Positions 1 through 9,069 of a stretch of 24,196 bases of DNA are shown here, in pieces (the first letter of the stretch is position 1; every line of letters starts with the position of its first letter). The notes under the pieces were generated by a model that was not told where the DNA came from, searched no databases, and saw only the letters and a list, made by a program, of their open reading frames with translations. Where the stretch lies: positions 1 to 24,196 of the forward strand of contig JAUGWO010000282.1 of NCBI GenBank assembly GCA_049724395.1, in the 5' to 3' direction. Source of the stretch: Spongospora subterranea f. sp. subterranea (lineage: Eukaryota; Endomyxa: Phytomyxea; Phytomyxea; Plasmodiophorida). A program made the translations under genes and the position numbers.

Positions 1-2395
1 TCAACTGAAGCCGTCATCCAATCTGAAGCTGTCATTCAATCTGAAGCTGTCATCCAATCTGAAGCTGTCATCCAAGCAGAAGCTGTCATCCAATCTGAAG
101 CTGTCATTCAATCTGAAGCTGTCATTCAATCTGAAGCTGTCATCCAAGCAGAAGCTGTCATTCAAGCTGAAGCTGTCATCCAGCTGTCATCTGAAGCTGT
201 CATCCAATCTGAAGCTGTCATCCAATCTGAAGCTGTCATCCAATCTGAAGCTGTCATTCAATCTGAAGCTGTCATCCAAGCAGAAGCTGTCATCCAATCT
301 GAAGCTGTCATCAATCTGAAGCTGTCATCTGAAGCTGTCATTCAAGCTGAAGCTGTCATCCAAGCTGAAGCTGTCATCCAATCTGAAGCTGTCATTCAAT
401 CTGAAGCTGTCATCCAATCTGAAGCTGTCATCCAATCTGAAGCTGTCATCCAATCTGAAGCTGTCATCCAATCTGAAGCTGTCATTCAATCTGAAGCTGT
501 CATCCAATCTGAAGCTGTCATCCAATCTGAAGCTGTCATTCAATCTGAAGCTGTCATCCAATCTGAAGCTGTCATTCAATCTGAAGCTGTCATCCAATCT
601 GAAGCTGTCATTCAATCTGAAGCTGTCATCCAATCTGAAGCTGTCATCCAATCTGAAGCTGTCATTGCTCTGTCATCCAATCTGAAGCTGTCATCCAATC
701 TGAAGCTGTCATTCAATCTGAAGCTGTCATCCAATCTGAAGCTGTCATCCAATCTGAAGCTGTCATTCAATCTGAAGCTGTCATTCAATCTGAAGCTGTC
801 ATCCAATCTGAAGCTGTCATCCAATCTGAAGCTGTCATCCAATCTGAAGCTGTCATCCAATCTGAAGCTGTCATTCAATCTGAAGCTGTCATCCAATCTG
901 AAGCTGTCATCCAATCTGAAGCTGTCATTCAATCTGAAGCTGTCATCCAATCTGAAGCTGTCATCCAATCTGAAGCTGTCATCCAATCTGAAGCTGTCTG
1001 AATCCAATCTGAAGCTGTCATCCAATCTGAAGCTGTCATTCAATCTGAAGCTGTCATCCAATCTGAAGCTGTCATCCAATCTGAAGCTGTCATTCAATCT
1101 GAAGCTGTCATCCAATCTGAAGCTGTCATTCAATCTGAAGCTGTCATCCAATCTGAAGCTGTCATCCAATCTGAAGCTGTCATTCAATCTGAAGCTGTCA
1201 TCCAATCTGAAGCTGTCATCCAATCTGAAGCTGTCATCCAATCTGAAGCAATCTGAAGCTGTCATCCAATCTGAAGCTGTCATCCAATCTGAAGCTGTCA
1301 TCCTGAAATCCAATCTGAAGCTGTCATCCAATCTGAAGCTGTCATCCAATCTGAAGCTGTCATCCAATCTGAAGCTGTCATTCAATCTGAAGCTGTCATC
1401 CAATCTGAAGCTGTCATTCAATCTGAAGCTGTCATCCAATCTGAAGCTGTCATCCAATCTGAAGCTGTCATTCAATCTGAAGCTGTCATCCAATCTGAAG
1501 CTGTCATTCAATCTGAAGCTGTCATCCAATCTGAAGCTGTCATCCAATCTGAAGCTGTCATCCAATCTGAAGCTGTCATTCAATCTGAAGCTGTCATCCA
1601 ATCTGAAGCTGAAGCTGTCATTCAATCTGAAGCTGTCATCCAATCTGAAGCTGTCATTCAATCTGAAGCTGTCATCCAATCTGAAGCTGTCATCCAATCT
1701 GAAGCTGTCAGCTGTCATCCAATCTGAAGCTGTCATCTGAAGCTGTCCAATCTGAAGCTGTCATTCAATCTGAAGCTGTCATCCAATCTGAAGCTGTCAT
1801 CCAATCTGAAGCTGTCATCCAATCTGAAGCTGTCATTCAATCTGAAGCTGTCATCCAATCTGAAGCTGTCATTCAATGAAGCTGTCATTCTGAAGCTGTC
1901 ATCCAATCTGAAGCTGTCATTCAATCTGAAGCTGTCATCCAATCTGAAGCTGTCATCCAATCTGAAGCTGTCATTCAATCTGAAGCTGTCAGCTGTCATC
2001 CAATCTGAAGCTGTCATCCAATCTGAAGCTGTCATTCAATCTGAAGCTGTCATCCAATCTGAAGCTGTCATTCAATCTGAAGCTGTCATTCAATCTGAAG
2101 CTGTCATCCAATCCAATCTGAAGCTGTCATCCAATCTGAAGCTGTCATCCAATCTGAAGCTGTCATCATCCAATCTGAAGCTGTCATCCAATCTGAAGCT
2201 GTCATCCAATCTGAAGCTGTCATTCAATCTGAAGCTGTCATCCAATCTGAAGCTGTCATCCAATCTGAAGCTGTCATCCAATCTGAAGCTGTCATTCAAT
2301 CTGAAGCTGTCATCCAATCTGAAGCTGTCATCCAATCTGAAGCTGTCATCCAATCTGAAGCTGTCATTCAAGCTGAAGCTGTCATCCAAGTAGGA
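1..2395 (+). repeat. 18-bp minisatellite, (Ser/Ala-Glu-Ala-Val-Ile-Gln)n on plus strand
   Basis: About 130 tandem copies of an 18-base unit, AATCTGAAGCTGTCATCC, run from the left edge of the window to about 2395. The commonest variant changes CATCC to CATTC; rarer ones give CAAGCAGAA or CAAGCTGAA. Read on plus from base 1 the unit is Ser-Glu-Ala-Val-Ile-Gln. In that phase the common C/T change is silent (Ile ATC/ATT), and the other variant is Ser to Ala. Small indels switch phase to Asn-Leu-Lys-Leu-Ser-Ser near 666, back near 1247 and again near 1305, yet no stop occurs until 1738-1740. The minus strand is also largely open (Asp-Asp-Ser-Phe-Arg-Leu or Met-Thr-Ala-Ser-Asp-Trp), because two of three phases on each strand lack stops, so openness alone is weak evidence of coding. 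At the right end the Glu-Ala-Val-Ile-Gln phase runs into the N-terminal region of the LINE. The array continues beyond the window. Confidence 0.95.
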
Positions 2396-2757
2396 ACTAT
2401 TCAAATCTATTCAGATAATTACACAGGAGAGAAGGCCAAGAAAAGACAGTGCAATTTATGCCAATACTGCCTCATGCACAATAAGAACCAACTCCACAGA
2501 TGGCACATCTGTGGCGCCATCTGTGGAAATTAACAGCATAAGACAAACAAAAGCAGCTAAATCAAGAGCACAAAATATACTCCTAAATGGGTGTCGTGTA
2601 AAAAGAAGGACATCTGTCGAACACATGTCCCGACAAGATTTTTTTACGACGAATAGAAGTGTCAACACACAAATCAACAAATAGGTACAGTGGGGACACA
2701 GCACATCATTACCTGCAACCTGTATACTGGCAATTGATAATAACAAATACATTCATC
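2394..2757 (+). pseudogene. LINE copy 1: N-terminal region between the 18-bp array and the OTU domain
   Basis: Two frames are open here. One continues directly from the Glu-Ala-Val-Ile-Gln phase of the array and gives a short Cys/His-rich stretch (QCNLCQYCLMHNKNQLHRWH, about 2447-2506) before a stop at 2531. It has the spacing of a possible zinc-binding motif but is too short to assign. The other, in frame with the OTU domain, is open from 2394 to 2681 and basic in character (…INSIRQTKAAKSRAQNILL…). After a stop at 2682 the OTU frame resumes with TCILAIDNNKYIHQDVIG, which aligns with SCMVEIANTK and VFRDVIG in copy 2, so homology of the two copies starts at least here. Which frame was the original is unresolved. 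Confidence 0.4.
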
Positions 2758-3225
2758 AAGATGTGATTGGTATTGGCAACTATGCATTTGAAGAAATCAA
2801 AACTTCAGGAGCAATACCGGATATAACAGTCCAGCAACTACGAAGTAGAATTTGTGACTATGCCAAAGACCCACAGCAGGGAGCAACAAAAACACTGAAC
2901 TACGCTGGGTCAATACCAAGCATCGAAAATTATACTCTTGATAGCTATCTGTAGGCATAATGGAACAGAATCGTCAATTGGCTGGATTGTTCGAGTTCAC
3001 AATTGCAGCTTTATGTAATAACAAACAACATCTCAATAATCTGCCAGGCAACTCAACCTCTGACCACAGATATACAAATGGATTGAAGCTTCCTTTGCAA
3101 AACTCAGAGACAGCGTACAATGGAAGAATCGATTCATGTATTACATCACCTGCACGGAAAACCATTAACTTAAATGGGATCAGCTAGATTAAACCATTAT
3201 GAGACCCTCCTCCCAGTAGCGAGAA
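2721..3225 (+). pseudogene. LINE copy 1: OTU-type cysteine protease domain, decayed
   Basis: OTU-family proteases cleave ubiquitin-like linkages or act as polyprotein proteases. The first block, DVIGIGNYAFEEI (about 2760-2798), matches the OTU signature usually written GDGNCLFRA. The middle block, MEQNRQLAGLFEFTIAAL (about 2960-3013), matches the conserved W-G-E-hydrophobic region. A third block, LNHYETLLPV (about 3189-3218), matches the C-terminal catalytic His-Tyr region. The signature Asp is Ile and the nucleophile Cys is Tyr, so this copy could not be active as a protease. Stops near 2952 and 3185 and frame changes between blocks show decay. Copy 2 keeps the Cys but also lacks the Asp. 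Confidence 0.65.
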
Positions 3226-3313
3226 TAACAACACTAATACAAGCGAACAACTTGAACAATCCCGGAGAAGACCTCTAGAGACACAGCAATACCATAAATC
3301 CTTCTTTAGCATA

Positions 3314-3442
3314 CCAATTCTTCAAAACCAACGCTGACGGAGGCAAATATAATCGCACGTTTGGGATTTTCAAAGCTATAACAAGATTCCATAGCAGCTT
3401 CTTCGAAATATTAGGAGATGTGTCCACATCGATGGGAAATGG
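3314..3442 (+). repeat. Left arm of inverted duplication within the mariner fossil
   Basis: This arm is the reverse complement, at roughly 80% identity by eye, of 3688-3830. Both contain a shared core AACAAGATTCCATAGCA when aligned. Read on plus it encodes the same core region as the minus strand of the right arm (LTEAN… then CVHIDGKW), so the transposase core is present twice, head to head. Confidence 0.75.
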
Positions 3443-3687
3443 CGTCGATTTGACTTGAGTGATAATTGCTCCCTTGGTTCGATTCTTGCTTGAACGTTTT
3501 GCAGGTTTTTGGACAATAAATGGCCTGAGACCGATTTCCCCAGTGAAAGAGCGAAACTCAGTTGTTAAATATAGGCCTAGCGACAGCTGTTAAGAACATC
3601 ACCCTGTCGATGAAAGATTTACTTTGGCAGCTGCAGTCGGGGATCGAAAGTTAGGTAGTCTGCGTTGGACTTTCGGCTCACATAGAA

Positions 3688-3830
3688 CCACTTCTCATCT
3701 CTGTGGGCGACATCGTACATCTCCTGAAAATTTGGAGGAAGTTGCTATGGAATCTTGTTCTAGCTTGGAAAGCAAAATCGCAAACGCGCGATTTTATTTG
3801 CCTCCGTTAGCGTTGGTTTCAAAGAATTGG
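3688..3830 (-). repeat. Right arm of inverted duplication within the mariner fossil
   Basis: Partner of 3314-3442. This arm lies in the natural order of the minus-strand transposase, between the helix-turn-helix part and the downstream block, so it is probably the original and the left arm the added copy. Confidence 0.75.
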
Positions 3831-4179
3831 ATTGGCGACGAATGATTCAACTTTTTTCATTTCTGTGCAAAGCAGAAAGGGCAAGTTCCTGTCGCTCCAG
3901 CAATTCCTCTGAGGGCGGCTTCTGCCGAAAAAATGTCGACATTTTTCTGTTTCGTACACAAGATTTCTTCCGATGGGAAATGTCTGCAGCAACGCTCCCG
4001 TTAATCAAAGACTAATTTCCGCAGCGCCAAACTCGGCTAGCCGTTCTCCAGTTTGTCCCGTGTTGGTCGGCTACGTTGGCAAAACCGTCCTTTGCAGGGG
4101 TGCCCATGATTGTCAAAAAATACATAGGGCGGCGGTGTCGTTGTTCAGCATGAGCCCGGTTCTTATATTCGCCCAAAGG

Positions 4180-4657
4180 AACAAAAGAAGAACCGATACT
4201 CATTACAGGAGACCTCAATACCTGAGATAGAAGGTTTGGCATAAAACATATCGAGACTCACAAATACCTGGACGGATAATTAGAAGAGTTCAGAATAATC
4301 AATAACCTAAAATACCGACCAGAAACAGCAACACACTAGATATCACACTAGATGGCCAAACAGATTGTAAATGGTACAGTGAGTTCAGAATTAAACAGAG
4401 ATCATATGCCCACCTTCATCAACACCGATGGTACAAACAAACGGCAAACAAACTACGGAAAACGAATCAAGAAACTTGACACCGAATTAACAACAACGAC
4501 ACTAGCAGAAAACATTTCTGAGCGGCCTGATCAATACATAGGACTTACAGAATTCACCGCAATCCTCCAACAAAGCATAAGATACCGATACGTCAGAATG
4601 ACCAGATGTAAATTCTGGAATGCAAAACCTAGAGGGTGCACTGAAATTGAGAAATAA
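4180..4657 (+). pseudogene. LINE copy 1: APE-type endonuclease, C-terminal half
   Basis: The block EEPILITGDLNT (about 4185-4221) is the Gly-Asp-Leu-Asn motif of the exonuclease-endonuclease-phosphatase fold used by LINEs to nick target DNA. It is followed by FRIINN (about 4290) and a C-terminal block SSELNRDHMPTFINT (about 4382-4426). Copy 2 reads TELGSDHLPTTVET at the last position, so the usual Ser-Asp-His has become Arg-Asp-His here, with the catalytic His kept. The tail (RIKKLDTELTTTTLAENISE, from about 4462) resembles the linker toward RT in copy 2. Stops near 4224 and 4336 show decay; the N-terminal half is missing, where the mariner lies. Confidence 0.7.
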
Positions 4658-4904
4658 ACTCAACGCAAAAGATACACAGCTATACAATGAGGAAATAGCG
4701 AAAATCAGATTACAATGAGACAAGCATAACTCAACGAAGCAGCAACAAACTTCAAAAAGCAATATGTGAAAGCTAAACACAAACATTTGGCAAAAATGGT
4801 CCAAACAGCATGTTGGGACCCGACCGGAGCATATATATGGAAACAGGAAAAACAAATCAGTCCACAGACTAACAAAAAAAGAAGAAATATGAAATACATA
4901 CAGC

Positions 4905-5300
4905 GGAAGCCAAAGAGGAGGTGGAAGCCATTGTCACAAATTTCGAAGAGATCTACAGTGCACCAGATTTATGGTTGCCTGAAATTGAACCATTGGAACA
5001 TGAGCTACTCCTAACAATACTTTGGAAGGAAACGGATGGCAACACCATAAAAAACATATTACCGTAATAAGAGAACTGGAACGAGCAGAAAAAACAGGCA
5101 ACAGCAAAACTGCTTTCGGAGTGGACGGGATCCCAAATAATCTGATCAAACACATAAAGCACTAATCCCATTATCATGGGAACATTCCTCACAGGGTATA
5201 ATAATAGCATCGTAAAAATATGGGAAACTTCCCACAAGTACTGAAATTTGCCATAATTCTGCCACTGCCCAAAACCAAACCAGGTGAATATAGACAGAAC
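4905..5300 (+). pseudogene. LINE copy 1: reverse transcriptase N-terminal part
   Basis: TAFGVDGIPNNLIKHI (about 5109-5156) matches the LINE RT block usually read as K-x-P-G-x-D-G-I-P-x-x-L-L-K. FPQVLKFAIILPLPKTKPGE (about 5229-5288) matches the following block in which a conserved Pro-hydrophobic-x-Lys precedes Tyr-Arg. A charged stretch upstream (VTNFEEIYSAPDLWLPEIEP, about 4932-4991) fits the RT N-terminal extension. Frameshifts lie between the blocks. The palm with the Asp-Asp catalytic pair is absent, so an internal deletion follows. Confidence 0.65.
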
Positions 5301-5514
5301 ACTACTGGGCAGAAAATACAAGAACGGAATGGGTGGGTGGAACCGACTTGGAGAAGTATGGAAATCACTCAGAGAAGGAGTCCCACTCGATACATGAGGT
5401 AATTTATACAAGAACCGATATATCGCATGAAACCTTGGAAGGACTACATGAGGTCAGGTTCGACACATAGGATAACAGCAATTAGGAAGAATACAAAAGG
5501 TAACTTATCAAAGA

Positions 5515-5775
5515 TCCCGATATTGAAAATCAGAACAGATGGCAGTTTCAAACCCTATGAAGGCTGATGGGCCGTAGCTATTGTCATTGACAGCAGAAAA
5601 CGAAACCAGGCACCATCAAATTGGGTGACATCTCTCACGAATGCGAGATAATAGCGCTGAAAGCAGGCATGGATATCGCCATCAATCAATATTATGAGAA
5701 ACGAACGATACACATTATGACAAATTTACTATCATGGATGAACCAGTTGAAATCATTAACACCAAATTTGATCCA
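5515..5775 (+). pseudogene. LINE copy 1: RNase H domain, decayed
   Basis: IRTDGSFKPYEG (about 5529-5564) carries the first catalytic Asp in Thr-Asp-Gly-Ser. After a stop and a frame change, HECEIIALKAGMDIAI (about 5635-5682) carries the catalytic Glu, and RTIHIMTNLLSWMNQLKSL (about 5704-5760) aligns with the usual Thr-Asp-Ser-x-x-Ala-Leu block, with the catalytic Asp replaced by Asn. RNase H removes RNA from the cDNA hybrid and is typical of the I, R1, Tad and Dualen/RandI groups of LINEs. Confidence 0.65.
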
Positions 5776-5789
5776 GTAACGCGCCCGTT

Positions 5790-6500
5790 GAAACTCAACA
5801 ATACACTGCCCCCTTTTGACTTCCCAATTTCATTTGACACAGGTTGCGCCTTAGTGTCGATTCGGTATTCCCTCGTCAGAACTTATAGCACCTAGGTTCA
5901 GATGATGATCATCGTTGGCAGAAGATGCCCGCAGATGTAGCAGTAAAATGTCGAATGCCCAAGGCATTGGCATGCAATCAGGTGCTGCAGTGATCTCCCG
6001 CATACGCGTTGCATAGCTGATTTGCACCAATACATGGAGATTGAAGAAAGCATTGGCGTTATTGAATTTGACAGTGTATTGCTACATATGCTCACACTTT
6101 CTGCCCACAATGTTTTCTAAACCAGATTGATAACATTCTTGTAGCTCTTGCTTATTGACAAAATCGCTGATGACCAACCCAACCGAAGTTGTCATTCCCG
6201 TGACCAGCATGACCATTCGCTCGGTGCTTATCAGTGGGAAATATATTTTTAGTGATTTGAAATCACTGGAAATGTTCCAAGATATAATCGAATCAAGATT
6301 CCGTCCACATTGCCCTTGTTTTCGACCATTGCCCCATCGAATGATGCTCTTGGCTGTTGAGTTGCCGGTGATGATATATTTATAGGAATCAGATCAAAAT
6401 TAGACAGTGTTCCCAGCTGGGCTAAAGTTTTGATTTCAAATTGGAAATCATATGACTTCATGTGCTGTTCGACCGCCCTCGTTTCTCGCCCTGTCGCCCT
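5790..6500. other. No recognisable gene; possible LINE tail
   Basis: Short open frames on both strands here show no family motif. The first few hundred bases could be the 3' part of the LINE, but there is no A-rich tail or simple 3' repeat to confirm it. Confidence 0.4.
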
Positions 6501-6704
6501 TCATACTACATTACTCGTAAACCGATCTGTATATTTAAGCCAAATGAACGCGAATAACGCCATCATTGCGGCCAAGGCCAGATCGGACAGCAACTCGCTC
6601 GGCCCGATCGCATTTCCGTCCACCAACGCCATTACCAAGGGAGAAGACAAGTTTATCGGCCGAGCTGAATAAATGCCGCAACACGGATTCGACCAAAGGT
6701 GCAA
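6501..6704 (-). CDS. Possible C-terminal exon of a small membrane protein (uncertain)
   Basis: The minus-strand frame reads NLSSPLVMALVDGNAIGPSE, then a hydrophobic stretch LLSDLALAAMMALFAFIWL, then KYTDRFTSNVV and a stop. This has the look of a C-terminal transmembrane segment with a short basic tail. A pyrimidine-rich AG (TTATTCAG) just upstream on the minus strand could be a splice acceptor. Against it, the plus strand over 6566-6835 is also open (GAIWFIGNDDEILGLEPARC and beyond) and a second minus frame (6535-6720) is open too, so strand and frame are undecided. No family recognised. Confidence 0.25.
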   Translation of the reverse strand: MHLWSNPCCGIYSARPINLSSPLVMALVDGNAIGPSELLSDLALAAMMALFAFIWLKYTDRFTSNVV

Positions 6705-6853
6705 TTTGGTTCATTGGCAACGATGATGAAATTCTGGGTCTAGAGCCGGCACGATGTTCTGTCGATGCAGCAATGGGTCCGGTCGGAGGTTTCAGTCTCG
6801 GTCACCAAAACCTGTTGCTAGAGGAAATGAAGTAACGTTCTGGTGCTTCGACT

Positions 6854-7333
6854 TCAATATTGGACTCGATATCCCATCGAAGTCGTTGCCGAGCTGTGTT
6901 TACCGAAGCAGGTTGACCTAATTTTTCTCCTCGGACGACCCTGAACTGTAGTTGTCTGAGAAAGCAACGGTTGTTTTATGAAAATCCTTCGCCTTGCAAC
7001 TTCTTCAGCGATTTCGTTTATAACCCGTTTCTTTCGTGGTTTGACTTTCCCTGGGCCTTTACTCTGAAGGTGATTCGAATCTTTGTCTGAATATACCCAT
7101 TCCATCGTGCCATAAAACATCGAAAACAACGACGTGACTTTCCTTAGACAAGTCACGACTTTGGCCCTCATCGGGATATCTTCGTCCTTGATAGAAAACG
7201 GCCGGATGAGAACCTGGGCCTGCTCTTGAAAGGCGTTTGCCAGCTCAGCCAACGCTTGATTTTGCGCCGATATTGCCTGGTTGCGCTTTGTGCAGCGTTT
7301 GTGGATTTCGGACGTCTGCTTTCGGAAGTGCAT
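6854..7333 (-). CDS. Hypothetical basic protein, 159 codons, possibly partial
   Basis: An uninterrupted minus-strand frame. It begins with a charged helix-prone segment (about residues 1-45, with the heptad-like QAISAQNQALAELANAFQEQ at about 19-38), then a mixed hydrophobic segment with VTCLRKVTSLFSMFYGTMEW (about 59-78), then strongly basic clusters (KPRKKR near 98-103, ARRRIF near 112-117). It could be a transposon accessory or DNA-binding protein, but no domain is recognised. The frame may extend upstream through splicing: a second minus frame (7168-7392) overlaps it. Confidence 0.3.
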   Translation of the reverse strand: MHFRKQTSEIHKRCTKRNQAISAQNQALAELANAFQEQAQVLIRPFSIKDEDIPMRAKVVTCLRKVTSLFSMFYGTMEWVYSDKDSNHLQSKGPGKVKPRKKRVINEIAEEVARRRIFIKQPLLSQTTTVQGRPRRKIRSTCFGKHSSATTSMGYRVQY

Positions 7334-7365
7334 TTCCTACACTGCGTCGAGTCGCTGGCGTTTAG

Positions 7366-7650
7366 CAGCGTTGTACCCCATCGGTTGAACATCAGGATGA
7401 ATGTTTTCCGAAAGAGACAACGTTATCTTACACCGACGATAAAGAGGACGTACTGGTTTCGACCGCCGATGACATTGTTTTGGATAACCGAGATCACACC
7501 ATCAGACCATTAACTCGAGAGATTCCGTGCATTTGTCATGGGCGCCATATATCTCGAGACAGTAATCCATATAGCTCCGAATTGTGTCGAGATCCCCTAA
7601 ATTTGAATGAGTTGGTTGAACTTGTTCTTGCCGTTGTGAAAGGTTTATAG
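7366..7650 (+). CDS. Ambiguous open frame, acidic, no start codon at its left end
   Basis: The plus strand is open from 7366 to a stop at 7648-7650 and reads as an acidic peptide (ECFPKETTLSYTDDKEDVLV, then STADDIVLDNRDHTIRPLTR). The minus strand over 7502-7828 is open as well and reads with a Tyr/Cys-containing C-terminus (SYMDYCLEIYGAHDKCTESL). Only one of these is likely to be real. Neither resembles a family known to me. The plus frame could be an internal exon. Confidence 0.2.
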   Translation, partial: QRCTPSVEHQDECFPKETTLSYTDDKEDVLVSTADDIVLDNRDHTIRPLTREIPCICHGRHISRDSNPYSSELCRDPLNLNELVELVLAVVKGL

Positions 7651-7867
7651 TTTTGTAGCAATAATCCTGCACGAATAGGGTCTTAATAATTTGTGAATAC
7701 TGAATAGGTACCTGATGAAGATTGAAATAGAAATATGAGAAAAGTGATGCGGTGAAAGTAAATTGACTAAGGGATAGCCTGATTATCGTGTGCAAACGCA
7801 CTACGCGCGATAAACCTGCAACTCGCAATCGACGTTCGAACTTGTGAACTGCTTATGGGCAAATACC

Positions 7868-7965
7868 AGAAGGTCGTCAATTAAAGTAACCAATGACAGA
7901 AGGGCGCCAACTGAATTGTAAATCAATGATAGAAGGTCGTCAACTGCATCGTGATCAATAACAAC
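7868..7965 (+). repeat. Three degenerate copies of a roughly 32-bp unit
   Basis: Three successive units begin AGAAGG(T/G)CG(T/C)CAA(T/C)TG or close to it and end in (A/T)CAATGA(C/T) or ATCAATAAC, with lengths of about 30, 33 and 32 bases. Too degenerate to define a period exactly. Confidence 0.5.
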
Positions 7966-8358
7966 AGCGAGTCCACTGAAAACAATATTTAACGATCATC
8001 GATATCGTCAAGACACCTAAAGTGAAATTGCAAGGACGAGACGAAAGCGAGTATGTGCAGGACGTAAAGGAACCCAATGTCCATGAAACTCCAGATACGA
8101 TGCAAAGTAAGATCCAGGTAAAGTAAACTTCCCATTTTTCATTTTGGTATTCCAAGGCGCATTCCCTCCCAGTGATTTCATTACAAAAACAGGGTCCCAG
8201 TGCAATTCGGTAGATTCGAACTTGAAAACGGTCTGGAATATTTCACTAAATCGATACTGTTTTCGCGGTTGATCGCTTCAGTCAGGCGCAAACCACTGAC
8301 AGCCCAGAAAGAATTGTCATAGGAAAAAATTGAACCCAAATTTATTGTTATTATGGCC

Positions 8359-9069
8359 TTATTGGCTATTGGGTGCAGAGGACGGACAAGAAACACACTT
8401 CTTCCGAATCCGAACCCATCCAGCGGCGACGATCCAGGCGCCAACCAAATGAACTGCTGAAATGGAGCCAAACCAACGGGCTAGTGCAATCTTGCGGTGG
8501 CAATGGGCCGGGCAAGCAAGTCCTGGCGGATTCGAACCATAATGAGCAGGCGGTGGTGAATTTGAACCATGACGAGGCGTTGGTGGATCAGCTGCATGAC
8601 GAGGAGGCGATGGTGGATCAGCCGCATGATGATGAGGCGATGGTGGATCAGCTGCATGACGAGGAGGCGATGGTGGATCAGCTGCATGACGAGGAGGCGA
8701 TGGTGGATCAGCCGCATGATGATGAGGCGATGGTGGATCAGCCGCACGATGATGAGGCGTTGGTGGATCAGCTGCATGATGATGAGGCGATGGTGGATTC
8801 AAACCATGACAAGGAGGAGGTGGTGGAGTTGAATGATGGCGATGATGAGGCCGATGTGATTTCGAACCGTGACGATGAGGGGGTGGTGGAATCGGTGCAT
8901 TAGAAACCGGCGATGGGGCACCTTGGCAATCACAAGGAGGTGAATCATATTCTACAGGCGGCGGCTGATTATAAAAGAATGGAGGCGGTGGAGGAGAAAA
9001 ATATAGAGAATCAGGGATATGGGGTTTTATCCCCCGATAGGGGGTCCATTCGTTCAATGGGCCTGTCAT
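8359..9069 (-). CDS. Proline-rich repeat protein (extensin-like composition)
   Basis: Minus-strand ORF with its first ATG at 9069. The N-terminal part is Pro/Tyr-rich (YFSPPPPPFFYNQPPPVEYD, about residues 23-42) followed by DSPPCDCQGAPSP. A His/Pro stretch (PPPPHRHGSKSHRPHHRHHS) leads into about eight decapeptide repeats of the type HHHAADPPSP or PRHAADPPSP. The C-terminus is a different, less repetitive sequence ending in KKCVSCPSSAPNSQ. Such proteins are typically secreted wall, cuticle or matrix components, but no signal peptide is seen in this frame, so an upstream exon would be needed. The opposite strand is also open (8373-8903, acidic repeats MVDQLHDEEA). I prefer minus because non-repetitive flanks also look Pro/Tyr-rich there. 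Not assigned to a family. Confidence 0.45.
   Translation of the reverse strand: MTGPLNEWTPYRGIKPHIPDSLYFSPPPPPFFYNQPPPVEYDSPPCDCQGAPSPVSNAPIPPPPHRHGSKSHRPHHRHHSTPPPPPCHGLNPPSPHHHAADPPTPHHRAADPPSPHHHAADPPSPPRHAADPPSPPRHAADPPSPHHHAADPPSPPRHAADPPTPRHGSNSPPPAHYGSNPPGLACPAHCHRKIALARWFGSISAVHLVGAWIVAAGWVRIRKKCVSCPSSAPNSQ
8571..8810. repeat. 30-bp minisatellite, about 8 copies, inside the proline-rich ORF
   Basis: A GGTGGATCAGC core recurs every 30 bases from about 8581 to 8790. Unit variants differ in GACGAG versus GATGAT and in CTG versus CCG. The CTG/CCG difference is silent on the minus strand (Ala GCA/GCG) and changes Leu/Pro on plus, whereas the CAT/CAC difference is silent on plus only. Confidence 0.9.

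Larger units (their letters stand above)
3314..4240 (-). pseudogene. Tc1/mariner-type transposase fossil inserted in LINE copy 1
   Basis: Read on the minus strand from 4240, helix-turn-helix-like blocks come first: VADQHGTNWRTASRVWRC (about 4012-4070) and NGSVAADISHRKKSCVRNRK (about 3950-4010). The core block LKPTLTEANKIARLRFC follows (about 3780-3825). Next comes MYDVAHRDEKWFYVSRKS (about 3665-3720), in which the Asp of His-x-Asp-Glu-Lys-Trp-Phe is the first catalytic aspartate of mariner-like transposases. Further down are GEIGLRPFI and PAKRSSKNRTKGAIIT (about 3460-3560), matching the region with the GKIGIWPF-like motif in plant, oomycete and protist mariners. The later part with the remaining catalytic residues is absent; from 3442 leftward the sequence is an inverted copy of the first core block. 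Stops and frame changes interrupt it. No terminal inverted repeats were found. The flanks resume LINE coding on both sides. Confidence 0.7.
2394..5790 (+). mobile_element. Decayed non-LTR retrotransposon (LINE), copy 1: OTU-endonuclease-RT-RNase H
   Basis: A plus-strand LINE fossil is recognised from four domains in the expected order: OTU-type cysteine protease (about 2721-3225), APE-type endonuclease (about 4180-4657), reverse transcriptase N-terminal part (about 4905-5300) and RNase H (about 5515-5775). A mariner element is inserted between the protease and the endonuclease. Most of the RT, including the catalytic Tyr/Phe-Ala-Asp-Asp region, is missing between 5300 and 5515. There are several frameshifts and stops. 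The same protease and endonuclease recur at 13820-14600, so this is a family in the genome. OTU plus APE endonuclease plus RNase H recalls the Dualen/RandI group; that placement is from memory and unproven. No poly-A tail or target-site duplication was found, and the 3' end is set only by the end of RNase H similarity. Confidence 0.8.

Noticed and set aside
1-2395. CRISPR array
   Set aside because: Units are contiguous 18-mers without distinct spacers, and the context is eukaryotic.
325-2404. Minus-strand ORFs of Asp-Asp-Ser-Phe-Arg-Leu repeats
   Set aside because: They are antisense readings of the 18-bp array, broken into four pieces. The frequent C/T variant changes Asp to Asn in that phase, while it is silent on plus. 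Openness follows from the unit composition.
5800-5880. FDTGCALVSI, resembling an aspartic protease Asp-Thr-Gly motif, just after the LINE RNase H
   Set aside because: The motif is isolated, with no downstream protease block in any frame; likely chance.
8373-8903. Acidic plus-strand ORF (MVDQLHDEEA repeats)
   Set aside because: Its length depends mostly on the repeat. Flanking sequence is more protein-like on the minus strand, so I list it only as the alternative reading.
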